64,000 nucleotides of DNA from DATBAK01 sp038240075 (GTDB lineage Bacteria; Actinomycetota; Acidimicrobiia; IMCC26256; PALSA-610): positions 1 to 64,000 of the forward strand of contig JBBSEC010000006.1 in the NCBI GenBank assembly GCA_038240075.1, in the 5' to 3' direction. A model generated the notes under the pieces. The model made no database searches. It worked only from the letters and a program-made list of their open reading frames with translations, and was not told where the DNA came from. Numbering within the stretch: position 1 is the first letter of the stretch; each line of letters begins with the position of its first letter. Below are positions 58,137-64,000 of this stretch, in pieces. A program made the translations under genes and the position numbers.

Positions 58137-60065
58137 TCAGCGCCGGGTACTCGGGAGGTTGCCGGCGCCGAGGTCGGGCCGGACCTGGGCGAGCAGCCAC
58201 CGGGCAACGATCTCGCCGCCGGGGCCTTGGTAGTGGAGCCCGTCGGGTCGCAGGGTCGCACCGTCCTGTCGCCATCGACACTGCCCGTGTGGGCAGATGT
58301 ACCCGAAGAGGTCGACGAGGTGCGCGCCCGTTTCCGCGGCAACCGTGCGTCGGAGGTGGTTGTCGCAGTCCATCGAGCGATCGTTGCCCGGCAGCCCGAA
58401 GTACCGCGTGTACGCGGACGTGGTGATCACCACCTCCGCTCCTGCCGCCCCGAGGATTCCGACCTCCCGCTTCAGGCTGCGTTCGTACAGCGCGTCCCAA
58501 GCGCGCGAGCACGGCTCGACGTCGTGACCGAGATAGGTCCCGCCGTTCCCCGCCGGGTTGGTGACGATCCAGAACACGACCTGCGGGCGAAACCGGCTGA
58601 CGACACCCCGTTCCCACGGGGGCCCGCACGGCTTCACCGTCAACCGCGCGCCGTTGGCCATCTGGAACGGGGGGACGTGAACCTCCGGAGGGAACGCGCA
58701 ACCCAGGAGTCCCGCGTTGAAGACGCGCAGATGTTGCTCGCCTTCGAGTTGTTCGAACGCTTGCCCGATGCTGAACGCGACCGAGTTGCCGACGACCATG
58801 ACGCGCTCAGATCCGGACGGCGCGGTTCGGAACGCGCGGGCCGCGGCCTTGGTCGGTGGCCCGGCCGCGGCTACGGTGAATCCTGTGCTCGTGCTCGGTG
58901 TGCGCGTGGTGATCGTCGCGGCGAACACGACGACGACGAGAACGACGGCGAGGGCGGGCGTGAAGGCCCGCAACTTCGCGCTCGACAGCGCGCCGTGACG
59001 GATCGGTTGCTCGATCCACCGGTACGACGCGGCCGCGGCCGCGATCGCCACCGCGGTCTGGATCGCGAACAGCGACCAACCTCCGAGCCCGACGCGCGTG
59101 CGGTCGAGATAGAGGTCGATGGGCCAGTGGTAGAGGTACACGCCGTAGCTGATCGCGCCGAGTGCGCAGAGCGGGCGTAGCGAAAGGACCCGTGAAACCA
59201 GGCCCGGAACGGGGTCGACGGCGGCCGCGATCACCGCGGTTGCGGCGAGTCCGCACAGCAGGAAGCCGCCGCGGTACGGCGCCGACGACTGACCGTCGAG
59301 GCTCGTCCACGCGACCGCGAGCACGGCGACGCCACCGAGCCCGAGTACCTCGAGCGCGATCCGGCGGGCGCGCGACGTTGTCGGACCGTGGATGCTGAAC
59401 CACGCGGCGAGCGCGGCTCCGAAGAGGATCGCCGCGGCTCTCGTGTCGGTCCCGTAATACGCGCGCGTGATGTCGCCGGGGCGGTACAACGCGAACATCA
59501 ACACACTCGAGATACACGCGAGCGTGAGCGACGTCACCAGCAGGGCCTTGGGCGCCGCGCGCTTCCACCACGCGAGCAGGCCGACGAAGAGCAAGGGCCA
59601 GAGCACGTAGAACTGCTCTTCGATCGCAAGGCTCCACGTGTGGTCGAGTGGCGATGGCGATGTGAAGAGCGCGAAGTAGCTCTGGTGCGCGAAGACCCGG
59701 TGCCAGTTGGCGGCGTAGCCGACGGTTGCGAGCGTGTCGCCTCTGATCGCGCCCATCTGCTCCGGCGCGGCGACGAACCGGCTGTACACGGCGACGCCCA
59801 CCAGGAGCACCGCGAGGGCGGGGAGCAGACGCCGCGCCCGGCGGGCCCAGAAGCCGCCGAGCCCGACGGCGCCGGTGCGGCTCGATTCGGCGAGGAGCAG
59901 CGTGGTGATGAGGAAGCCCGAGAGAGTGAAGAAGAAGTCGACGCCGAGGTACCCGCCGGTCAGGTGGCCGCCGTGGAACAGGAGCACTCCCGCGACGGCA
60001 AGCCCGCGCGCGCCGTCGAGCGCGGCGACGCGACGAACCTTCGTCCCCCCGGCTTCCCCCAGCAC
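58137..60065 (-). CDS. OafA/YrhL-type membrane acyltransferase with SGNH domain
   Basis: A 642-residue protein that O-acylates an extracytoplasmic glycan. The N-terminal acyltransferase-3 domain (about 1-400) spans ten or so helices, with ALDGARGLAVAGVLLFH (about 14-30; catalytic His), GVDFFFTLSGFLIT and HTWSLAIEEQFYVLWPL, which are the family signature. The C-terminal SGNH domain (about 450-642) has VMVVGNSVAFSIG and a DGLHY motif with the terminal His. GTG 60065 is preferred over longer readings. The acceptor sugar is unknown; an exopolysaccharide or wall glycan is likely. Confidence 0.9.
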   Translation of the reverse strand: MLGEAGGTKVRRVAALDGARGLAVAGVLLFHGGHLTGGYLGVDFFFTLSGFLITTLLLAESSRTGAVGLGGFWARRARRLLPALAVLLVGVAVYSRFVAAPEQMGAIRGDTLATVGYAANWHRVFAHQSYFALFTSPSPLDHTWSLAIEEQFYVLWPLLFVGLLAWWKRAAPKALLVTSLTLACISSVLMFALYRPGDITRAYYGTDTRAAAILFGAALAAWFSIHGPTTSRARRIALEVLGLGGVAVLAVAWTSLDGQSSAPYRGGFLLCGLAATAVIAAAVDPVPGLVSRVLSLRPLCALGAISYGVYLYHWPIDLYLDRTRVGLGGWSLFAIQTAVAIAAAAASYRWIEQPIRHGALSSAKLRAFTPALAVVLVVVVFAATITTRTPSTSTGFTVAAAGPPTKAAARAFRTAPSGSERVMVVGNSVAFSIGQAFEQLEGEQHLRVFNAGLLGCAFPPEVHVPPFQMANGARLTVKPCGPPWERGVVSRFRPQVVFWIVTNPAGNGGTYLGHDVEPCSRAWDALYERSLKREVGILGAAGAEVVITTSAYTRYFGLPGNDRSMDCDNHLRRTVAAETGAHLVDLFGYICPHGQCRWRQDGATLRPDGLHYQGPGGEIVARWLLAQVRPDLGAGNLPSTRR

Positions 60066-60138
60066 CCTGCACGCCCTACCGTCATGGACACGTCTTGAAA
60101 CCCCCAGATGGTACGGCCGCGTCTCGTTGAACGGCGCG

Positions 60139-60945
60139 TTACCTCCAGATCGCGCCTTCGATCGCCGTCGTGGGGTCGGAGGCGGCCGGCCGTGACAACA
60201 GATCCTCCCGCCGCTCCCACATCGCAAGGGCACTGACGACGGCGTCGAAGGCGTCGTCGCTCGCGACCGCGGCATCGCGCTCCCGAGGCGCGAGCACGCT
60301 CGACGGCAGTGAGTCGAGGTGCGCGGCGCGTCCCACCGGGTCGTTGGTCGCGACGGTCGCATACAGCGACGGGTACACCTCGAACGCCGTCGCCGCGCCA
60401 ACGGGGTCGAACGGCCAGATCGAGAACCCGCGTTCGCGTAACCACGCGAGCCACGGCATGCCCCGCAGCGACCCGGTGCCCACTGCGCCCGCGCCACCGA
60501 TCTGGAAGATCGACTTCGGCTGCCGGTGTCGCGCGCGCAATTGCCCCTCGCACGCGCGGTAGCGGTCGTCGGTCGCGAGCGTGCAGCGGGTCGCCGGTCG
60601 TCCCCAGAACGGCGGCGCGCAGTCGTGCAACCACTGCTCGCCCTGCGCGGCGACGAGCTTCCATACTGCGTCGATCGACGCGCACCCGTGCTCGCGGGCG
60701 AACCACTCCGGGACCGAGAACGAGAAGTCGAATCCCATGAGCGTGGGTGCCGCCCGGTGAACCGGGCTTGCGCCGGTGCCGAACGTCGAGTTCAACCACT
60801 GAACGACCTCGGCCCGGGTGCGTCCGGAGACCACGTCGATCACGCGTGCTTCCCGCACGGTCGCGGCCACGATCTTGCGGCGCTGGCCGGCGGCGGTGGC
60901 GTCGCCCGACCAGTCGATCGCGATGCACGTCGGGTCGGCCGCCAC
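60139..60945 (-). CDS. DUF429-like RNase H-fold protein
   Basis: A 268-residue protein. The first strand has IAIDWSGDAT, a later strand has MGFDFSFSVPEWF, and the C-terminal region has DDAFDAVVSALAMW, an acidic residue pattern typical of RNase H-like nucleases of the DUF429 group. Metal-binding Asp residues (about 10, 71, 240) are intact. A nuclease activity is inferred from fold only. GTG 60945 follows TAGTTT by six bases. It is divergent from an ABC ATPase gene. Confidence 0.72.
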   Translation of the reverse strand: MAADPTCIAIDWSGDATAAGQRRKIVAATVREARVIDVVSGRTRAEVVQWLNSTFGTGASPVHRAAPTLMGFDFSFSVPEWFAREHGCASIDAVWKLVAAQGEQWLHDCAPPFWGRPATRCTLATDDRYRACEGQLRARHRQPKSIFQIGGAGAVGTGSLRGMPWLAWLRERGFSIWPFDPVGAATAFEVYPSLYATVATNDPVGRAAHLDSLPSSVLAPRERDAAVASDDAFDAVVSALAMWERREDLLSRPAASDPTTAIEGAIWR

Positions 60946-60951
60946 CAGGCG

Positions 60952-60957
60952 AAACTA
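60952..60957 (-). promoter_or_regulatory. -10-like hexamer before the DUF429 gene
   Basis: TAGTTT on the minus strand, six bases, then GTG 60945: leaderless geometry. Confidence 0.5.
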
Positions 60958-60996
60958 ACTGGCGCTCCCAGCCCCCGACGGCGAGGATCGACGGCG

Positions 60997-61761
60997 ATGC
61001 GTGACACGGTGTTGGAGGCGCGCGGCCTCGTAAAGGACTACAAGCGCGCCCGTGCCGTCGACGGCGTCGACCTGCTCGTGCACACCGGCGAGCGCGTCGG
61101 CCTGCTCGGGCCGAACGGCGCGGGCAAGACCACCACCCTGCTGATGATCCTCGGTGTCATCACGCCCGACACCGGGTCGATCGAGGTGTGCGGGCTGCGC
61201 ATGGACCGCGAACGGAGCCGCGCCGCCGCGCAGATCGGGTTCGCCGCCGGTTACCTACCGCTCGCGGAACGGATGCGGGTACGCGAGTACCTCCAGCTCT
61301 ACGGCCGCCTGTACGGCATCGCGGATCCCAACCCGCAGATCGACGCGGGACTCGAACGGTTTCGGATCCCGCACCTCGCGGAGGCGATGGGCACCGAGCT
61401 CTCGTCGGGGCAACGCACGCTCGTGGGAATCGTGCGGGCCACGCTGCACCGGCCCCGCCTGCTCGTGCTCGACGAGCCGACCGCGTCGCTCGATCCTGAT
61501 GTCGCGGCGCGCGTGCGTACCGGTCTCGCCGAACTGAGTGACGAAGACGGCTGCGCGCTGCTGATCACGAGCCACGACATGGGCGAGGTCGAGCGGGTGT
61601 GTGATCGCGTCGTGTTTCTCTCGCACGGCCGGATCGTCGCCGACGGCACGCCCGACGAGATCGCGCGGCGTTACGGCCACGGCGACCTCGAGGGTGTGTT
61701 CATGCAGCTCGCGGAACGCCACGAGTTGAACTCATCGCAACAGACGGACCATCCGCTATGA
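60997..61761 (+). CDS. ABC transporter ATP-binding protein
   Basis: A 254-residue ATPase. Walker A is GPNGAGKTT (about 38-46), the signature is LSSGQRTL (about 135-142), Walker B is LLVLDEPTASLDPD, and the H-loop TSHDMGEV. ATG 60997 has GAGG about nine bases upstream. The stop overlaps the permease start (ATGA). With that permease it forms an ABC-2 exporter, perhaps for polysaccharide or lipid, but the substrate is unknown. It is distinct from the pair at 53023-54874. Confidence 0.9.
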   Translation: MRDTVLEARGLVKDYKRARAVDGVDLLVHTGERVGLLGPNGAGKTTTLLMILGVITPDTGSIEVCGLRMDRERSRAAAQIGFAAGYLPLAERMRVREYLQLYGRLYGIADPNPQIDAGLERFRIPHLAEAMGTELSSGQRTLVGIVRATLHRPRLLVLDEPTASLDPDVAARVRTGLAELSDEDGCALLITSHDMGEVERVCDRVVFLSHGRIVADGTPDEIARRYGHGDLEGVFMQLAERHELNSSQQTDHPL

Positions 61762-62603
61762 CCGACACGCACGAGCACGTCGCACCGACCACGCCGCTGA
61801 CACCGGCCGCGCTCTCGTGGCTGCGGATGCGTGCGATCGCGCGCCGTCACGCCTACGTGATGATTCGCAGCCCGCACCGGCTCTTCGACGTGAGCCTGTG
61901 GCCGCTCGTCGACGTCCTCCTGTTCGGATCACTCGGCGCCTACGTCGGCACGACGCAGGCATCGGGTTCGCAGCGGGCCGCCGCGTACCTCACCGCCGGC
62001 ATCATCCTCTGGCACGTCGTCTACCAGTCGCAGATCGCGCTCAGCACCGGGCTGCTCGAGGAGACCTGGACACGGAACCTCTTGAACCTCATGGTCACGC
62101 CGTTGACCGAGCTCGAGTACGTCGGTGGTGTCGCGCTGTTCGGCATGGTGAAGCTGGTGCTCGGTATCTCGGTGATGGTGATCGCCGCGTTCGCGTTCTT
62201 CAGCTTCCACGCGTGGTCGCTCGGTGTCGGGCTCATCCCGATCGCGGCCGTCCTCCTCGTGGTCGGCTGGGCCATCTCGTTGTTCGTGATGGGCATCGTG
62301 CTGCGGTTCGGCACCGGGGCCGAAGCGCTGGCGTGGGGGATCATGTTCGTCGTGATGCCGCTGTCGGGCGTCTTCTACCCGGTGAGCGCGCTGCCGGCGT
62401 TTCTCCACCCCCTCGCACTCGCCTTGCCGACCACGCACGCGTTCATCGCGCTGCGCGGCATCGTCGACGGCCACCCGCTCGACACGGGCCAGCTGCTGCT
62501 CGCCGCGGTGAGCGCGGTGGTGCTGCTCGTCCTCGGTTTCGCGTTCCTCACCAAGATGCTCAAAGTGTTTCGCCAGCGCGGCCTGATCACTCGCTACAGC
62601 TGA
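61758..62603 (+). CDS. ABC-2-type transporter permease
   Basis: A 281-residue permease with six or so hydrophobic helices. The ABC-2 family pattern is visible in VMIRSPHRLFDVSLWPLVDVLLFGSLG, GIILWHVVYQSQIALS and MFVVMPLSGVFYPVSALPAFLHPLALALPTTHAF. The start overlaps the ATPase stop by four bases. The C-terminus ends in a basic tail (FRQRGLITRYS). ABC-2 systems often export polysaccharide or drugs; no specificity is shown. Confidence 0.88.
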   Translation: MTDTHEHVAPTTPLTPAALSWLRMRAIARRHAYVMIRSPHRLFDVSLWPLVDVLLFGSLGAYVGTTQASGSQRAAAYLTAGIILWHVVYQSQIALSTGLLEETWTRNLLNLMVTPLTELEYVGGVALFGMVKLVLGISVMVIAAFAFFSFHAWSLGVGLIPIAAVLLVVGWAISLFVMGIVLRFGTGAEALAWGIMFVVMPLSGVFYPVSALPAFLHPLALALPTTHAFIALRGIVDGHPLDTGQLLLAAVSAVVLLVLGFAFLTKMLKVFRQRGLITRYS

Positions 62604-62620
62604 GACGATCGCGCGCACGC

Positions 62621-63400
62621 TCAGTCGAGGTCGATGATCAAGGGCGCGTGGTCCGACGGCAGTGTGCCCTTGCGCGCGTTGCGGTCGACGACCGCCCACG
62701 TCACCCGGTCGGCGACCGGCGTGGTCGCGAGGGCGAGATCGATGCGCATCCCGCGGTGCTCGTGGAAGTCGCCCCGCCGGTAGTCCCAGTAGGTGTACAG
62801 GCGGTCCTGGTCGGGATACATCTTGCGGAACGTGTCGTGCAGACCCCAGTCCTCGAGCGCGGCGACGGCCTTGCGTTCGGCGTCGGTGACGTGCGTCGAG
62901 CCTGTGAACGCGGTGATGTCCCAGACGTCCCGGTCGTCGGGCGCGACGTTGTAGTCGCCGAGCACCACGAGTGACTCGGCGGGATCGTGTGACTGTTCCA
63001 ACCACTCGCGCAGCACCGCGAACCACTGGAGCTTGCGGTCGTAGAAGTCGGTGCCGACCTCGCGCCCGTTCGGGCAGTAGACCGACGAGAAGGAGACGCC
63101 ATCGCACGCGGCGGTGATGAGCCGGCCGTCGGACTCGTACGGGTCGACGTGCGCGTCGCCGAAGCCGTAGCTCACGTCGCTGATGCCAACGCGTGACAAC
63201 ACGGCAACGCCGTTCCACTGGCCGTTCCCGAAGTGCACCGACTCGTAGCCGAGCCCGGAGAACGTGAGGCTGGGAAACGCCTTGTCGCTCAGCTTCGTCT
63301 CCTGCAGGCAGAGCACGTCGACGTCGGCGTAGTCGAGGAACTCCTCGACGCGCGGCAGCCGGGCCTTCAACGAGTTGACGTTCCAGGTTGCGAACCTCAT
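62621..63400 (-). CDS. xthA: Exodeoxyribonuclease III
   Basis: A 259-residue exonuclease III/AP endonuclease for base-excision repair. Catalytic features are MRFATWNVNSLKARL (start, Asn7/Asn9), Glu34 in LQETKLSD, LGDYNVAPDDRDVWD (Asp-Asn pair near 150), MRIDLALAT and SDHAPLIIDLD with the C-terminal His. All are present. The ATG overlaps the DUF6285 stop (ATGA), so it is translated with two upstream genes of apparently unrelated function. Confidence 0.95.
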   Translation of the reverse strand: MRFATWNVNSLKARLPRVEEFLDYADVDVLCLQETKLSDKAFPSLTFSGLGYESVHFGNGQWNGVAVLSRVGISDVSYGFGDAHVDPYESDGRLITAACDGVSFSSVYCPNGREVGTDFYDRKLQWFAVLREWLEQSHDPAESLVVLGDYNVAPDDRDVWDITAFTGSTHVTDAERKAVAALEDWGLHDTFRKMYPDQDRLYTYWDYRRGDFHEHRGMRIDLALATTPVADRVTWAVVDRNARKGTLPSDHAPLIIDLD

Positions 63401-63777
63401 GGTTCGGAAGGCTCCTCTCGGATGTAGCCGGGATGCACGATGTCGAGCTGCAGTCGCAGTGTCGCACGCAGGTAGGCAACGAGCTCGGGTCGGCGGTTGT
63501 CGAGCGATCCGTCGCGTACGCGTCGGGCGAGATCGACGTCGAGCTCCCGCGTCGTCGCGTCCGCGCGCGCATCGGCGCCGAGCAGCTCGCGCAACCCTGC
63601 GGCGCGCAGCGCGTCGAGCTCCGGTCCGAGCTCCATCTCGCGGCGGACGATCCGCAGTGCGTTCACCGCGACGCGAGTGTGGAACGCGAGGCGGCCCTCG
63701 ATCGACGGTTGGAGGTCGTGCTCGAGGAACTCGGTGACCGCATCGACGAGCTCCGCGGCCGTCGGACGATCGTGCAT
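63397..63777 (-). CDS. DUF6285-domain protein
   Basis: A 126-residue, helix-rich acidic protein (AELVDAVTEFLEHDLQPSIEGRLAFHTRVAVNALRIVRRE, split over about 8-47) of the DUF6285 type, regularly found next to APH-like phosphotransferases in actinobacterial acyl-CoA gene neighbourhoods. Function unknown. ATG 63777 overlaps the upstream phosphotransferase stop by four bases; a second ATG at 63783 is possible. The stop overlaps the xthA start. Confidence 0.78.
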   Translation of the reverse strand: MHDRPTAAELVDAVTEFLEHDLQPSIEGRLAFHTRVAVNALRIVRREMELGPELDALRAAGLRELLGADARADATTRELDVDLARRVRDGSLDNRRPELVAYLRATLRLQLDIVHPGYIREEPSEP

Positions 63778-64000
63778 CACCATCTCCCGTCGAGCGTGGC
63801 CCGTTCGATTGCGGCTGGTTCGATTGCGTCGAGCAGATCCCATTCCATCTCCACGACCCTGCGCCCGAGGGTCGCGAGCTCGACCGAGCGCACCGCGCCC
63901 TGGAGGTGCGCAAACGTCTGCAGGATCGTCATCGCGCCCCACTTCAGCGTGCCGAACGTCATCCAGAAGTGCACGACGCTGCGGTCGGGCGGCTCTCCGC
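63777..64000 (-). CDS. Phosphotransferase-family (APH/ACAD10-like) protein, 5' part outside window
   Basis: Only the C-terminal 74 or so codons are present; the frame is open to base 64000. The visible sequence has FWMTFGTLKWGAMTILQTFAHLQGAVRSVELATLGRRVVEMEWDLLDAI (described in parts), the typical C-terminal tail of APH-fold phosphotransferases close to ACAD10, often encoded beside DUF6285 and acyl-CoA dehydrogenase genes. The kinase catalytic loop lies outside. Overlaps DUF6285 (ATGA). Confidence 0.75.
   Translation of the reverse strand, partial: GEPPDRSVVHFWMTFGTLKWGAMTILQTFAHLQGAVRSVELATLGRRVVEMEWDLLDAIEPAAIERATLDGRW

Overview
The window is a very GC-rich, densely coded stretch that looks chromosomal and comes from a high-GC actinobacterium. 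The clade markers are a mycothiol S-conjugate amidase (Mca), an F420-type luciferase-like oxidoreductase, a WS/DGAT wax ester/triacylglycerol synthase, a CtpE-like P-type ATPase, a DUF222/13E12 HNH nuclease, the error-prone polymerase DnaE2 and a DUF6541 membrane protein. Together they suggest Actinomycetota, and I would guess class Acidimicrobiia or a near relative; the class is an inference. I saw no rRNA, tRNA, CRISPR array, prophage or insertion sequence.

Layout. 1-2928: 3' part of dnaE2, followed by two 75-bp direct repeats. 3194-5732: MgtE/SLC41-type cation transporter coupled to a tandem PhoU-like/TrkA_C regulator. 5757-11936: envelope-sugar block with a DUF6541 membrane protein facing a four-gene run: LpxA-like acyltransferase, GT4 glycosyltransferase, DegT-type aminotransferase and Gfo/Idh/MocA dehydrogenase. 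11921-16637: PKD-bearing sugar-dehydrogenase lipoprotein, zinc-finger rhomboid and a second Gfo/Idh/MocA enzyme. 16721-23362: CtpE-like ATPase, VanW protein, adenylyl cyclase, mca and an SCP2-like protein. 23366-27657: ChbG/HpnK deacetylase, thiolase, lipoprotein and quinone oxidoreductase. 27700-28871: HNH nuclease behind a LexA-like box. 28920-33762: secreted proteins, sulfotransferase, PRPP synthetase homologue and pentapeptide-repeat protein. 33796-37936: WS/DGAT acyltransferase, DsbA-like protein, PAP2 phosphatase, RecB-like nuclease, YbjQ protein and a small membrane protein. 38064-41146: Tet(M)-like GTPase with a leader ORF, and a GrpB-family protein. 41228-54874: lipid and xenobiotic metabolism (two LLM enzymes, FadD, hydrolase, carboxyltransferase, alcohol dehydrogenase, geranylgeranyl-reductase-like enzyme), a decayed second HNH copy and an ABC exporter. 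55132-56897: etfBA. 57079-64000: DUF2237, an EcsC-like protein, an OafA-type acyltransferase, DUF429, a second ABC exporter, exonuclease III, DUF6285 and a phosphotransferase cut by the window edge.

How the genes fit together. Thiolase, FadD, carboxyltransferase, EtfBA, SCP2-like protein and the phosphotransferase/DUF6285 pair fit an acyl-CoA-centred lifestyle, with WS/DGAT for lipid storage. Mca and possibly the DsbA-like protein belong to mycothiol redox and detoxification. DnaE2 and the LexA-boxed HNH genes point to an SOS regulon. The LpxA-like/DegT/Gfo-Idh set resembles the route that makes 3-amino UDP-GlcNAc for acylation, which is unexpected in a mycothiol-type actinobacterium and is the most interesting candidate system here.

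A regulatory theme runs through the window: many first genes have a TAnnnT-like hexamer followed by exactly six bases and then the start codon, the geometry of leaderless transcripts. Other genes have clear GGAGG-type ribosome binding sites. I used both signals to choose starts. All calls come from reading the sequence; no database search was run.
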